The notes: generated by a model not told the origin, from the sequence alone. Counted from the stretch's first letter, positions 35,454 through 45,486 are shown. The stretch: DNA of 64,000 bases from Chryseobacterium oryzae (GCF_022811665.1 NZ_CP094529.1:2728001-2792000), one strand, 5' to 3'. A program made the numbers and translations.

Positions 35454-35921
35454 TTATTTGTAAATATAAGAAAAGATGATTGCAGACATTATACTTACAA
35501 ATATAAACGGTAAAAATAACAGAATATGAACTTTTGCTTTTGCTTGAGAATTTAAACTATATCTCAGCATATAATCCTGAATATTCAAAAACATCAATAC
35601 AACCAAAAACAAAAGCCATTTCAACATAAGAATCATAATGAAAAACTGAATTTCATGATTCGCTTCCGTTAATTGAATCGGGAAATTACCATTCTCAGGA
35701 TTTTGAGTAATGACAATAAAGGTAATGTAAAAAACTACTGATAAAACCGGCAAAAAGAACGCAAATCCTTTTTTACCAAAATGATCGGGCTTTCCTTCAA
35801 AATCGAAATGAGTAGGGATTTTCTCAGGAAGTTTTTTATACATTCTGATGGTGTAAACCCACAAAAGCAATACTATAAGCAGATTCAAAAAATCAAAAAG
35901 ATAAAAAAAAATGACTCCCAT
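35454..35921 (-). CDS. DUF1648 membrane protein
   Basis: 155 residues with four hydrophobic segments (about 2-24, 53-72, 90-115 and 130-152). The DUF1648 signature YKKLPEKIPTHFDFEGKPDH lies between helices 1 and 2. The family is found in SdpI-type immunity proteins and in unrelated membrane proteins; function here unknown. It starts 7 bases after the NlpC/P60 gene, so the two are probably co-transcribed. Confidence 0.86.
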   Translation of the reverse strand: MGVIFFYLFDFLNLLIVLLLWVYTIRMYKKLPEKIPTHFDFEGKPDHFGKKGFAFFLPVLSVVFYITFIVITQNPENGNFPIQLTEANHEIQFFIMILMLKWLLFLVVLMFLNIQDYMLRYSLNSQAKAKVHILLFLPFIFVSIMSAIIFSYIYK

Positions 35922-35928
35922 AAAAGTT

Positions 35929-36645
35929 TTAAAGAACGTTTTTAATAACCCGAAGCTTGTGTGTATGTTTGTTCATTTCCTGATTAAAAATACCGCTGGA
36001 ATCAAGCGTATCAATCCTTACTTTTCCGGATGCGTGAATAATTTTTTGATTTTCCAGCATAATTCCGACATGAATAATTTTCCCATCTGAATTTTCGAAA
36101 AATGCTAAATCTCCCGGCTGACTTTCTTCCACAAAACTCAACACCTCCCCTACTTCAGCCTGTTGATACGTATCTCTTGGCAATTTAATGTTATGAATTT
36201 TATACACCAACTGAACAAAACCAGAGCAGTCCACCGCAAAAAAACTTTTGCCTCCCCATAAATAAGGAATATTAAGAAATTCTTTGGCTGTTAAACTTAT
36301 GCTTTGTCTCAAATCATGGCTTCTGCGAGAAGCTACGGCAGGATATTCTACTTCCGAACCCATGGAGAGAAGTGTTTTCCCGTCGTTCGTCATAATAGAC
36401 GCAAAATCTTCTGTAATAATGGTAGTTTTTCTATTGATGAGATATTCATCAGAAACTGGTTTAATCTGTTTGGTATCCATCCAACCTTCATAACCGTCGT
36501 AATGCATTTTTATTTTAGTCCAGTTTTTATTCACTTCTAAAATATCTGCACTTTCACCATACAAAATTTCGGTAACAATTTCTGCTTTGTCCGAATTTTC
36601 TGCACGCACAGGTGCAACGGTAACAATACAAACTCCTTTATTCAT
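35929..36645 (-). CDS. C40 (NlpC/P60) peptidase with SH3-like domains
   Basis: 238 residues. The N-terminal half has bacterial SH3-like segments (VAPVRAENSDKAEIVTEILY, then WTKIKMHYDGYEGWMD). The C-terminal NlpC/P60 domain (about 110-238) has the catalytic Cys in FAVDCSGFVQLVY, the His in IIHVGIML and a third polar residue in IIHASGKV. Such enzymes cut the gamma-glutamyl-diaminopimelate bond in peptidoglycan peptides. No signal peptide is evident, which suggests recycling of muropeptides in the cytoplasm. Confidence 0.92.
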   Translation of the reverse strand: MNKGVCIVTVAPVRAENSDKAEIVTEILYGESADILEVNKNWTKIKMHYDGYEGWMDTKQIKPVSDEYLINRKTTIITEDFASIMTNDGKTLLSMGSEVEYPAVASRRSHDLRQSISLTAKEFLNIPYLWGGKSFFAVDCSGFVQLVYKIHNIKLPRDTYQQAEVGEVLSFVEESQPGDLAFFENSDGKIIHVGIMLENQKIIHASGKVRIDTLDSSGIFNQEMNKHTHKLRVIKNVL

Positions 36646-36717
36646 TAGTATTTTATTAAAAGATTGAATGGTTTTGAAGATTAAAAAACTAGAAATACGT
36701 TAATTTTTTCATTGTTT

Positions 36718-37365
36718 TTACTTTCTTCTGAGGAAATTTACTCCATCTCGCAAAGGTAAAATAAGATTTTCAAAATCGTCGTCTTTTGCAATTAAATCAT
36801 TAAGCTCTTTAATTACCTGAGTCGATTTTTGTTTAGGGTTTTCTTCCAGCACTTTTCCGTACCACAGAACATTATCAAAAAGTATGACTGAACCCGACTG
36901 CGTTTTAGGTTTTATCAATCTAAAATACTCTGCATAATTCTCTTTATCGGCGTCAATAAAAACAAGATCAAAAATCTCATCTGTATTTCTTAGAAATTCT
37001 TTCGCATCCTGAATTTTGAAATCTATCTGAGCAGAAAATTTACTTTCTCCGAAATATTTTCTTGGAAGATAGGCGAGATCTTCATTAACATCTAAAGTGG
37101 TAATTTTACCGTTATCCTTTAAACCTTCAGCAAGACACAGCGTTGCATATCCTGTAAAAGTGCCTATTTCCAACACATTTTTAGGATTCAGCATCTTAGA
37201 AATAATGGTTAATAGTCTTCCCTGTTGATACCCGGAAATCATGTGTGGCTGTGTAGTTTTCTGAAAAGTTTCTCTTCTCAGTTTTTTTAGAATTTCCGGT
37301 TCGGAAGAAGCGTGGTTCTCCAGATAGCGATCCATTTCTGGATTTTTTTCTTCAAAAAAGCTCAT
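36718..37365 (-). CDS. O-methyltransferase (catechol-O-methyltransferase-like)
   Basis: 215 residues, class I SAM-dependent methyltransferase of the CCoAOMT type. SAM-binding motif I is VLEIGTFTGYATLCLAEGL (residues about 66-84). The metal-binding Asp lies in FDLVFIDADKENYAEYF and the partner Asp/Asn in SVILFDNVLWYGKV. It transfers methyl to a hydroxyl on a small aromatic or similar acceptor; which one is unknown. Single gene, with a TAnnTTTG box 17 bases upstream. Confidence 0.93.
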   Translation of the reverse strand: MSFFEEKNPEMDRYLENHASSEPEILKKLRRETFQKTTQPHMISGYQQGRLLTIISKMLNPKNVLEIGTFTGYATLCLAEGLKDNGKITTLDVNEDLAYLPRKYFGESKFSAQIDFKIQDAKEFLRNTDEIFDLVFIDADKENYAEYFRLIKPKTQSGSVILFDNVLWYGKVLEENPKQKSTQVIKELNDLIAKDDDFENLILPLRDGVNFLRRK

Positions 37366-37671
37366 TATTTTATTTTCTTTTTCAAATTTACATTAATTAT
37401 GAATATTTCTACTACGTAAAAATGCAATTAAATTCCGTAAAAATACGGATTGCCCCGATATATAAAAACCATCTACATTTGTTACGCTGCATTCATGGAA
37501 AATTGAAACACACCTGCGATGATGAAAAGAAATTTTTATCAAATCTAAAGCCCTCAATACATTCATACACAAATATCCAGAAAAGCAGTTACCTCTTTTT
37601 AATTTATTTTAATTGAGAAAAGAGAAAATCCCGGAAAAAATTCCGGGATTTTTATTGATATGTAAATGAAA
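37366..37671. other. 306-base intergenic gap
   Basis: It holds the O-methyltransferase -7 box TAAATTTG on the minus strand (37383-37390) and the ompA terminator (37625-37653). A 64-codon frame on the + strand (37422-37616) has no promoter box or recognisable family, so I do not call it. Nothing else is seen. Confidence 0.6.
37625..37653 (-). terminator. Terminator of the OmpA-family gene
   Basis: Twelve-base perfect arms aaaatcccggaa and ttccgggatttt with a four-base loop, T-run on the minus strand, 19 bases past the stop. Confidence 0.88.
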
Positions 37672-38505
37672 TTATTTCTTAGGAGTAATATCCATAAGTT
37701 TCATAAACTCATCTAATTTAGGCATGATAATAATTTCTGTTCTTCTGTTTTCCGCTCTTCCTGTAACGCTCATGTTCGTTGCTTTAGGATTGTATTCTGA
37801 ACGACCACCAGCAGTAATTCTTGCCGGATCTACTCCAAACTGAGTCTGAAGCACTTTTGCAACAGCGGTACCTCTCAAAGCAGAAAGATCCCAATTATCT
37901 CTAGGAAGATTTGCAGAACTTAATGGCGAATTATCTGTATTTCCTTCAATTAATACCGAGTATTTATCGTAATCATTAATTACTTTTGCCACTTTACCCA
38001 AAACTTCCTGAGCTGCAGGCAAAACGTTGTAATCTCCTACTTTGTAAAGCATTTTGTCTGATAATGAAATCATCACCACTCCTTTAAGAACTTTTACCTG
38101 AACATCCTGATCTGTAACATTATCCAAAGATCTTTTCAGTTTGTTAGAAAGCGCCAGATTCAAGCTGTCATTCTTAGCATTTGCAGAGATAAGCTGCTTA
38201 ATATATGAGTTTGAAGCATTAATTTCTCCAACCAACTTATCAATATTAGCCGAACTTTTCCCTGTATTAGAAAGACAAGCATCCAAAGATGATTTTAATG
38301 CATCATGCTGACTTTTCAATAGATTATTTTCACTTGCCAAAGCCGAATTCTGAGATTTCAAATCCTGAATTTCTCTTTGCCTTTCGCCGATATTTTCAAT
38401 ACACTGTTTGTAATTTCCGCTAAGTGCGTCATACTGTTTTTTACTTACACAAGATGTCATTCCCAACACCACTGCCGAAGCCGCTAAAATTTTAAAAATC
38501 TTCAT
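37672..38505 (-). CDS. OmpA-family lipoprotein
   Basis: 277 residues. The lipoprotein signal peptide (AASAVVLGMTSC, Cys19) is followed by a long coiled coil (about 25-125, heptad-like QRE-IQDLKSQNSALASENNL). The C-terminal OmpA-like peptidoglycan-binding domain (about 140-265) has VLIEGNTDNSPL and AEVL-type LRGTAVAKVLQ, and it ends in GRAENRRTEIIIMP. It should tie the outer membrane to peptidoglycan. It has its own promoter box, overlapping the intergenic region shared with divergent tilS, and its own terminator. Confidence 0.93.
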   Translation of the reverse strand: MKIFKILAASAVVLGMTSCVSKKQYDALSGNYKQCIENIGERQREIQDLKSQNSALASENNLLKSQHDALKSSLDACLSNTGKSSANIDKLVGEINASNSYIKQLISANAKNDSLNLALSNKLKRSLDNVTDQDVQVKVLKGVVMISLSDKMLYKVGDYNVLPAAQEVLGKVAKVINDYDKYSVLIEGNTDNSPLSSANLPRDNWDLSALRGTAVAKVLQTQFGVDPARITAGGRSEYNPKATNMSVTGRAENRRTEIIIMPKLDEFMKLMDITPKK

Positions 38506-38527
38506 AAATAAACTTTTTTAAACGATT

Positions 38528-38535
38528 CAAAGGTA
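38528..38535 (-). promoter_or_regulatory. Promoter -7 box TACCTTTG for the OmpA-family gene
   Basis: Minus-strand full TAnnTTTG match, 22 bases before the ATG at 38505. Confidence 0.5.
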
Positions 38536-38561
38536 ACAAAATTCATTTTAATAATAAGGAT

Positions 38562-38569
38562 TATCTTTG
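38562..38569 (+). promoter_or_regulatory. Promoter -7 box TATCTTTG for tilS
   Basis: Full TAnnTTTG match, 22 bases before the tilS ATG. It lies back-to-back with the ompA box. Confidence 0.55.
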
Positions 38570-38591
38570 CTTAAAAGAAATCTTAAGCACT

Positions 38592-39917
38592 ATGCTTACA
38601 CAATTATCATTCCGAAATCATCTAAAAAATTCTTTAAAATCATCTGAAAAGAAAAAATATCTTTTGGCTGTAAGCGGAGGTGCAGATTCTATGGTTTTAG
38701 CATATCTTTTTGAGGGTATAAAAGATTTAGGATACCTCTTTCAGATTGCACATATTAATTATAAACTGAGAGGAGAAGATTCTGAGGCAGACCAAAAAGT
38801 AGTGGAAGATTTCTGTAAAATTCATAGTATTAAATTTCATTCATACAGTGTTTCCGAAAAAGATGAAAAACCGGAAGGTTCTATTCAACTTTGGGCGAGA
38901 ATGCTTCGTTATCGCTTTTTTGATGAAATCTGCCAAAAAGAAAATTTAGATTATCTTGTTACAGCCCATCATCTCAACGATCAGTTGGAGACTTTCATCA
39001 TTAATCTTTCCCGCGGTTCAGGAATTTCGGGATTAACAGGAATTCCTTCCAACGAAAACAATATTCTGAGACCGTTACTCAATTTTTCTAAAGAAGAAAT
39101 TTATGAATTTGCCCGAGAAAACAGTATTGAATTTCGGGAAGATCTTTCCAACAAAAAAAATGATTACCTGAGAAATAAAATCCGCAACACTATTGTCCCC
39201 AATTTATGTACAATAGATGCCGATTTTCTCAATAGTTTTAAAAAATCGCTTACTTATCTTAACCAAACCAAAGAATTTGTACAGCAACAGATTAAAGAAA
39301 TCGAAGAAAAGATAACCATTTCAGACAAGGAAAATATCATTTTAAATAAAGAAAAACTTAATCTTGAAAATGATTTTGTACAGTTTGAAATTTTAAAAAA
39401 ATACGGTTTTACGAAAGTTGAAGAAATTAAAAAAATATTTACCGCCGAAACAGGAAGTACATTTTTCTCGAAAAACTATCAGCTCAACATTAACAGAAAC
39501 GAAATTGTCCTGATTAAAATAGAAGAAAAGCAGAAAAACATCTCTGAAATCATTTTAACAATTCCCGAAAATGAAGATCAAAACAATCTAACAGTTAATA
39601 TTTCAGATCAAATTTCTATTATTGACACATTCAATAAAGATTTTTATTGGGAGTTTAATGCCGATAAATTAACGTATCCGCTTAAACTGAGAAATAAAAA
39701 AGAGGGGGATTTTTTCTATCCTGTGCATTTTTCAGGGAAAAAGAAAGTTTCTAAGTTTTTTAAAGATGAAAAAATACCTAATTTAGCCAAGCAAAAAATT
39801 TGGCTTCTTACGGACGGAAATGATGAAATTCTTGGAGTAATACCGTTCAGACAAGATAGAAAATACGCAAAAGATGAGAAAACTAATACAATTCTCACCA
39901 TTTTATATGAAAAGTAA
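38592..39917 (+). CDS. tilS: tRNA(Ile)-lysidine synthetase
   Basis: 441 residues. It converts C34 of tRNA-Ile(CAU) to lysidine using ATP and lysine, so that the tRNA reads AUA. The PP-loop ATPase motif is SGGADS (28-33). Also seen are HINYKLRGEDSEAD and the AHHLNDQLETFIINLSRGSG segment (about 128-147), and LRNKIRNTIVP. The C-terminal TilS domain (about 360-441) is complete. The stop is 1 base from the dsbD start, implying co-transcription. Confidence 0.95.
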   Translation: MLTQLSFRNHLKNSLKSSEKKKYLLAVSGGADSMVLAYLFEGIKDLGYLFQIAHINYKLRGEDSEADQKVVEDFCKIHSIKFHSYSVSEKDEKPEGSIQLWARMLRYRFFDEICQKENLDYLVTAHHLNDQLETFIINLSRGSGISGLTGIPSNENNILRPLLNFSKEEIYEFARENSIEFREDLSNKKNDYLRNKIRNTIVPNLCTIDADFLNSFKKSLTYLNQTKEFVQQQIKEIEEKITISDKENIILNKEKLNLENDFVQFEILKKYGFTKVEEIKKIFTAETGSTFFSKNYQLNINRNEIVLIKIEEKQKNISEIILTIPENEDQNNLTVNISDQISIIDTFNKDFYWEFNADKLTYPLKLRNKKEGDFFYPVHFSGKKKVSKFFKDEKIPNLAKQKIWLLTDGNDEILGVIPFRQDRKYAKDEKTNTILTILYEK

Positions 39918-39918
39918 T

Positions 39919-41982
39919 ATGAAATTCAAAAATTGGTTTTTATTAATCGTTCTGTTTTTTACAACAGCAATTAATGCCCAAATCAAGAACCCCGTAAAAT
40001 TTAAATTTACCGTTAACGAACTTGGCAACAACGAGTACGAAGCTGTTCTGAATGCAACTTTAGAAAGTGGGTGGCATATTTATTCCAGAGATATTCCTGA
40101 AGATACAGGTATTCCTACAGAATATAAAGTATCCGGAAAAAACATCGAACTGATTGGCAAATTTCAAGAAGTAGGAAAAAAACACGAAGAATTTTCGGAA
40201 GCTTTCAATGGGAAAATCATTTATTATTCTAATTCGGCAGCTTTCAAGCAGAAATTCAAATTGAAAGATGTTTCAAAACCTGGAAATGTAGTTGCGGAAA
40301 TTACATATCAAACCTGCGATGATCGAGTTTGTTTGGCACCGAATACTTTAGAATTCAACCAAAAAATTATTTCAAAAGAATCCAAAGAAGATGCTGCTCT
40401 ACCCAATGAAGAAGCTAAAGATTCTGTAACCACTACTGAAACTGTTGCCGAGAACCCTTCGAAAGGTGAAATTACCGTTACCGAAACATCAAAACTAGAC
40501 CCTAAACAGTTAAAAATAGCTTCTATAGATATTGCAAAGCCTTTAACGGATTGCGGAACCGGCTCATCCAAAATTACAGAAAATTACTGGACTTATCTCT
40601 TACTAGGTTTCATCGGTGGACTAATTGCACTGCTTACTCCATGCGTATTCCCAATGATTCCGCTTACGGTTTCTTTTTTTACGAAAGGAAATAAAAATCC
40701 GGCGAAAGGAAAAAGAGACGCTTTAATCTACGGGTTCTTTATTCTTTTAATTTTTGTTTTACTGAGTTTACCTTTCCATTTAATTGACGGAATTGCAGGA
40801 AATGTTTTCAATGAAATTTCTACCAATGTATGGCTGAATATTGCATTCTTCATCATCTTTATATTTTTTGCTGGAAGCTTTTTCGGATATTATGATATTA
40901 CTCTTCCAAGTTCTATCGCCAACAAATCTTCTAAAGCTGAAGAAGCGGGCGGAATGATCGGGATTTTCTTCATGGCATTAACTTTAGTTATTGTATCCTT
41001 CTCTTGTACAGGACCAATCCTTGGAAGTTTATTAGGAAGTGCCATTACAGGTTCTGCAAATGTACCGATGCTGCTTACTTTTGCTTTGGCCGGTTTCGGA
41101 CTGGCATGGGCAATTGTTTTCGGATTGTTGGCTTTATTTCCGCAAGCTTTGCAGAGTCTTCCAAAATCTGGAGGCTGGATGAATACTGTAAAAGTTGTTT
41201 TAGGTTTTGTTGAATTGGCTTTAGCTTTAAAATTCTTATCCAAAGCCGATCTTGTTTCTAAAACATTTCTCATTAAACGCGAACTGTTTATTGCAATCTG
41301 GATTATTGTTGCGATTGGTTTGGTTGTTTATCTTTTCGGACTTATCAGATTTCCTCACGATGATAAGAAGCCAAAAATATCTGTAACAAGAAAAATTATA
41401 GGGGTTTTAGGACTAGGCTTTATTGTTTATTTAGTTCAGGGACTTATCCCTTCCGAAAGACCTAAATTACAATTACTGAGCGGTATTTTACCTCCAATTA
41501 ATGTTAGTTATTTTCATGATGAAAAAGACGGAATTCTTGGCATGAAACCTGAACATGATTTCTTTAATGCTATTGAACTGGCAAAAAAAGAAAACAAACC
41601 TGTTCTTATTGATTTCACAGGTTATGGTTGTGAAAACTGCCGTAAAATGGAAGAATTCGTATGGTCCGAACCTGACATCCTTCCCATTCTTCAAAACGAT
41701 GTTGTTTTAGCTTCATTGTATGTGGATGACAAGGAAGAACTTCCGGAAGATCAGAAAACTAAAATTGATTTGGGTGATGGACAGGTAAAAAAAGTAAAAA
41801 CAATTGGCGACCGATGGAGTTTGTTTCAAACGGCAAATTTCAATAATAATTCTCAGCCACACTACGTTCTGATTACTCCGGATGGAAAAGTAATTAATGA
41901 TCCTGTTTCCGGTTATATGGAAAAGGAAAAATTTAAGAAATTTTTGGAATGTGGAGTTAATTACTTCAAGAAGAATAAATAG
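39919..41982 (+). CDS. dsbD: Thiol:disulfide interchange protein DsbD
   Basis: 687 residues from ATG 39919, which gives a clean signal peptide (KFKNWFLLIVLFFTTAINAQ); the frame also extends 15 codons into tilS but that start is not credible. An N-terminal DsbD-alpha-like domain carries CDDRVC (Cys about 132 and 137). The membrane domain follows, with LLTPCVFPMIPLTVSFF and SFSCTGPILGSLLGS, the two redox cysteines. The C-terminal thioredoxin domain has CENC (571-574). It carries electrons from cytoplasmic thioredoxin to periplasmic partners. Confidence 0.94.
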   Translation: MKFKNWFLLIVLFFTTAINAQIKNPVKFKFTVNELGNNEYEAVLNATLESGWHIYSRDIPEDTGIPTEYKVSGKNIELIGKFQEVGKKHEEFSEAFNGKIIYYSNSAAFKQKFKLKDVSKPGNVVAEITYQTCDDRVCLAPNTLEFNQKIISKESKEDAALPNEEAKDSVTTTETVAENPSKGEITVTETSKLDPKQLKIASIDIAKPLTDCGTGSSKITENYWTYLLLGFIGGLIALLTPCVFPMIPLTVSFFTKGNKNPAKGKRDALIYGFFILLIFVLLSLPFHLIDGIAGNVFNEISTNVWLNIAFFIIFIFFAGSFFGYYDITLPSSIANKSSKAEEAGGMIGIFFMALTLVIVSFSCTGPILGSLLGSAITGSANVPMLLTFALAGFGLAWAIVFGLLALFPQALQSLPKSGGWMNTVKVVLGFVELALALKFLSKADLVSKTFLIKRELFIAIWIIVAIGLVVYLFGLIRFPHDDKKPKISVTRKIIGVLGLGFIVYLVQGLIPSERPKLQLLSGILPPINVSYFHDEKDGILGMKPEHDFFNAIELAKKENKPVLIDFTGYGCENCRKMEEFVWSEPDILPILQNDVVLASLYVDDKEELPEDQKTKIDLGDGQVKKVKTIGDRWSLFQTANFNNNSQPHYVLITPDGKVINDPVSGYMEKEKFKKFLECGVNYFKKNK

Positions 41983-42061
41983 TTTCAGTATAAGAATATA
42001 TTCTAATATTTTATTATTTTACAGAAGAAAGAATTTATATAAACGTATTTAAGTGATATGG

Positions 42062-42115
42062 CATGAAGCTTCTCAAAGCAATACAAAGTTTTGTATTGCT
42101 TTGAGAAGCTTCATG
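42062..42115. terminator. 54-base near-perfect palindrome downstream of dsbD
   Basis: 25-base arms (42062-42086 and 42091-42115) are perfectly complementary, extendable by one A-T pair. The arms start CATGAAGCTTCTCAAAGC. TTTTA follows on the + strand. It may end dsbD transcription, but it is longer and more perfect than the other terminators here, and could instead be a palindromic repeat element. Confidence 0.65.
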
Positions 42116-42224
42116 TTTTAGTTTATTTTAAATTAATTTATAAATCTTTTGTTTAGCTTTTTTAAATAAAATAGACTTATTTAACACAGTTTGTTACTTC
42201 ATAGAATATGTAACTCACAACAAT

Positions 42225-42253
42225 AAAAAAAGTGGGACATTACTGCCCCACTT
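42225..42253 (-). terminator. Terminator of the M16 peptidase gene
   Basis: Minus-strand aagtggg and cccactt arms, then seven T, 24 bases past the stop. Confidence 0.8.
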
Positions 42254-42276
42254 CAAACAATTTATATCAATGAAAA

Positions 42277-45189
42277 TTAATATCCGAAGATCTCTTCAAG
42301 AGTCACTTCTTTAAATTCTCCCATTTTATTAATTGATTCCATATTCAGGTTTTCTTTTTTCCCGATAATGGCTGTATTATATTTTAACGGTTTAATATCA
42401 GAATTGTAAAAATTAGTCAACTGAGGCAACGTTAAAGTTTGAATTTCCGCATAAACATCTTTTCGGATATCGTAATCTACACCCAGTTTTTTAAGTGCTA
42501 ATTGATTGAAGAAAATATTGGTTCTGTTGATTCTGTTAGAAGCAATTTGCTTTAAGGCTGAGCCTTTAGAATTTTCGAACTGAGCAGGAATCTGTGGAAA
42601 ATCTGCCATCAAATCATTCATCGCATTTACTGCTAAAGGTAATTTATTTGCCTGTGTTCCGATGTAATTGGTAACATAGTTGGGATGACCTTTTTCTGAC
42701 GCATTTGCAAAAGAAACATACGCTGAATAAGCTAAAGATTTACTTTCTCTAATTTCCTGAAACACAATAGACGAAAGTCCTCTTCCAAAATACTCATTGA
42801 AAACATTTGCCTTACCAAAATCTGCAAGGTTAACATCTCCACCTCTAGCTACTTTAGACATTTCCATTTGTACCATATCGTAGTTGGTAAAATAAACTTT
42901 TCCTTGTGTTGCCGGCTCCGGATATACTTTGGCTACTGCAGGTTTTAATGATGCATTGCTGATAAAAGGCTTAACCGATTTTTCTAAATCTGACTGACTG
43001 TCTCCATATAAAAATACTTCATAAGGATAGTTATTCAGCGTTTTAATTTTAGACATTAAATCGTTTACATTAATGCTTTGTAAACGTTGTTTAGAAATAA
43101 TATCTGTCATTCTAGACTCTTTTCCATATTTAGCATAATTGGAAAGAGCAGCCATAATTCTGTTTTTATCCTTTTTCGCAGCTTCTCTGGACTCCAGAAT
43201 CGTTTTAACGGTTTGATCGTAGATGGCTTTATCTGCTTTCACATTCGTCATCCAATGATTTAAAAGCTGAACTCCTTTTTTCATATTGGCTTCAAGACCT
43301 GTTAAAGTAATAAAAGTTTGGTCATTTGAAGTTCTGAAACTATTTGAAATTCCAAGCTTGTAAAATTCTTCTTTCAATTGTTCCGGAGTATATTTATCTG
43401 TCCCAAGATACTGAAGAACACTTACGCCTAACGACAATTCTTTATCATTATCTGTTCCGAAAGGGAAAATATAAGTTACCTGAGCAACTTTATTATATTT
43501 ATTTTTTACAAAACTTACTTTTTTATCTTTAATTTGACTTGTAGCGATAGCGGTTTTGTAATCTATAAACTGAGGCTTAATTTCTGCAGGTTTATTGGAT
43601 AAAATATCTTTCAGGAAAGGCGACTGAGCATCTCTGTTAATTTTAATGGGTGTAATTCCAGGGTTTTCTACTCTAACCAATTTATCATTCACTCCTTTCT
43701 CCTTATAAACAACAACATAATTATCTTTAAAGAAATCGTTGGCAAACTTTACTATATCCGCTTTAGTAATTTTCTCGTATTGGTTAATTTCATCCAGTTC
43801 TTGTTCCCAGGTTCTTTCCCCAATGTAATTTCCGTACAGTTCTGTTGCTAATCCATCGGCAGTTTCCCAAGATTTCATACGCTGAACTTTCATATCATTT
43901 ACAATCGCTTTCAAAATCCAGTCTGGGAATTCTCCTTTTTTCACAAGATTTATCTGTTCCAAAAGAAGTTTTTTAGCTTCATCAAAGCTTTGTCCGTCTT
44001 TAGGAGTTACCGATAAATTAATAGATCCATAGGTTTTCAGAGGATTTGCATACGCTCCTGCTCCAAGTGTTTTTTGTTTTTGGTTTACATTCAAATCAAT
44101 TAAACCAGCATCTCCATTATTACTAAGAATTTCTGCAACCATATTGGCAAGTCTTGCCTGTTGAGTTCCGTAAGAATCTGTTCTCCACGCCATTGTCATT
44201 CTTGGTGTAGAAGGACTTTTTACTGTTCTCTCCACAACTTTAGTCATAGGTTCTTCAGAAACCATTTTCTTCATCGGCAATTCTTTGTACTTGAACGAGC
44301 CAAAATACTCATCCACCAGTTTTATGGTTTTGTCGAAGTCTAAATCTCCTACCAAAACTACCGCCATATTATTAGGCACATAATACGTATCAAAATACTT
44401 ATGAATAGCCTTCATAGAAGGGCTTTTCAAATGTTCGGATGTTCCGATTGTTGTTTGCTGACCGTTGGGATGTTTTGGGAAAAGCGCATCCATCAAAGCA
44501 TAATTAACCAATCTTCCGTCGTTATCCTGTGCTCTGTTATATTCTTCATAAACGGCTTCCAATTCTGTATGGAAAAGTCTTAGAACCAATTCAGAAAAAC
44601 GTTCTTTTTCAACTTTAAGCCATTTTTCAAGCTCATTAGAAGGAATATTATTCTTGTAAACTGTTTCGTCTAACCAAGTATGAGCATTGGTTCCGGTTGC
44701 TCCCAAAGACGAAATAGCCTTATCGTATTCGTTGGCAATAGCATATTTTGAAGCTTCCTGAGATACTTCATCTATTTTTTTGTATAACGCTTTCTTTTTT
44801 TCAGGATCTTTTTCTGCCTTATGTTGCTCATAAAGATCTGAAATCTGTGCCAAAAGAGCATTTTCTTTTACCCAGTCTGAAGTACCAAGATGAGAAGTTC
44901 CCTTGAAAACCATGTGCTCCAAATAATGGGCAAGACCGGTATTATCACTCGGATCGTTATTAGAACCTGTTCTAACCGGAATATACGTCTGAATTCTTGG
45001 CGCATCGTCATTTTTTGCAAGATAGACTTTCAGACCGTTTTTCAAAGTGTAGATTCTTACTCCAGCCAAATCGTTTTTTACAGTTTCGTAAGAGTAGCCT
45101 TGTGCATCGGTCTGTTTTTGGGTTTCAAACTTTTGAGCCATTGCCATAATGGTGCAGAAAAGAGAAACGGATATAAAAAATTTCTTCAT
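42277..45189 (-). CDS. M16 family zinc metallopeptidase (two-domain, insulinase/pitrilysin type)
   Basis: 970 residues with signal peptide (KKFFISVSLFCTIMAMAQ), so periplasmic. The inverted zinc motif HxxEH is His88, Glu91, His92 (HYLEHMVFKGT); the third ligand is a Glu in LEAVYEEYNRAQD (about 209-216). A second, inactive M16 repeat spans about 520-940, as usual for the family: one half catalyses and the other shapes the chamber. Substrates are probably peptides. No partner gene adjoins it. Confidence 0.94.
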   Translation of the reverse strand: MKKFFISVSLFCTIMAMAQKFETQKQTDAQGYSYETVKNDLAGVRIYTLKNGLKVYLAKNDDAPRIQTYIPVRTGSNNDPSDNTGLAHYLEHMVFKGTSHLGTSDWVKENALLAQISDLYEQHKAEKDPEKKKALYKKIDEVSQEASKYAIANEYDKAISSLGATGTNAHTWLDETVYKNNIPSNELEKWLKVEKERFSELVLRLFHTELEAVYEEYNRAQDNDGRLVNYALMDALFPKHPNGQQTTIGTSEHLKSPSMKAIHKYFDTYYVPNNMAVVLVGDLDFDKTIKLVDEYFGSFKYKELPMKKMVSEEPMTKVVERTVKSPSTPRMTMAWRTDSYGTQQARLANMVAEILSNNGDAGLIDLNVNQKQKTLGAGAYANPLKTYGSINLSVTPKDGQSFDEAKKLLLEQINLVKKGEFPDWILKAIVNDMKVQRMKSWETADGLATELYGNYIGERTWEQELDEINQYEKITKADIVKFANDFFKDNYVVVYKEKGVNDKLVRVENPGITPIKINRDAQSPFLKDILSNKPAEIKPQFIDYKTAIATSQIKDKKVSFVKNKYNKVAQVTYIFPFGTDNDKELSLGVSVLQYLGTDKYTPEQLKEEFYKLGISNSFRTSNDQTFITLTGLEANMKKGVQLLNHWMTNVKADKAIYDQTVKTILESREAAKKDKNRIMAALSNYAKYGKESRMTDIISKQRLQSINVNDLMSKIKTLNNYPYEVFLYGDSQSDLEKSVKPFISNASLKPAVAKVYPEPATQGKVYFTNYDMVQMEMSKVARGGDVNLADFGKANVFNEYFGRGLSSIVFQEIRESKSLAYSAYVSFANASEKGHPNYVTNYIGTQANKLPLAVNAMNDLMADFPQIPAQFENSKGSALKQIASNRINRTNIFFNQLALKKLGVDYDIRKDVYAEIQTLTLPQLTNFYNSDIKPLKYNTAIIGKKENLNMESINKMGEFKEVTLEEIFGY

Positions 45190-45486
45190 ATAAAATAAGA
45201 ATTAAAAAATATTGGTAGTAAAAATAAGCATAAAGTTACATTTAGAATAATTATTTCTCAAACCTATTTTTTTTGAAACATGCCTCTCCTCGTAATTAAA
45301 TGATTATAAAAACCTTCCTGAAATTGATAAAATTAAACACTTTGTTAACATAATAAATGATTTACGATTCACAATAAACGAGCATTCCGGAAAACCCATT
45401 TAGAAGATGCTTAGAAAAAACCATGAATTTATGTCCTGCAATTTTACTACTTTAGCCATTTAATTGACCTTATTATCGAAATAGTT
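45190..45486. other. 297-base intergenic gap
   Basis: Divergent gap. A minus-strand TAGGTTTG box (45259-45266), matching TAnnTTTG, may serve the M16 gene. The + strand box nearest to the next gene, TACTTTAG (near 45453), matches only 7 of 8 positions. No RNA or other element recognised. Confidence 0.5.

Noticed and set aside
37422..37616. 64-codon + strand frame between the O-methyltransferase and OmpA genes
   Set aside because: No promoter box, no recognisable family, and it runs close to the ompA terminator; composition looks like non-coding A+T-rich DNA.
39874..39918. Upstream start for dsbD inside tilS
   Set aside because: It would precede the clear signal peptide that begins at ATG 39919.
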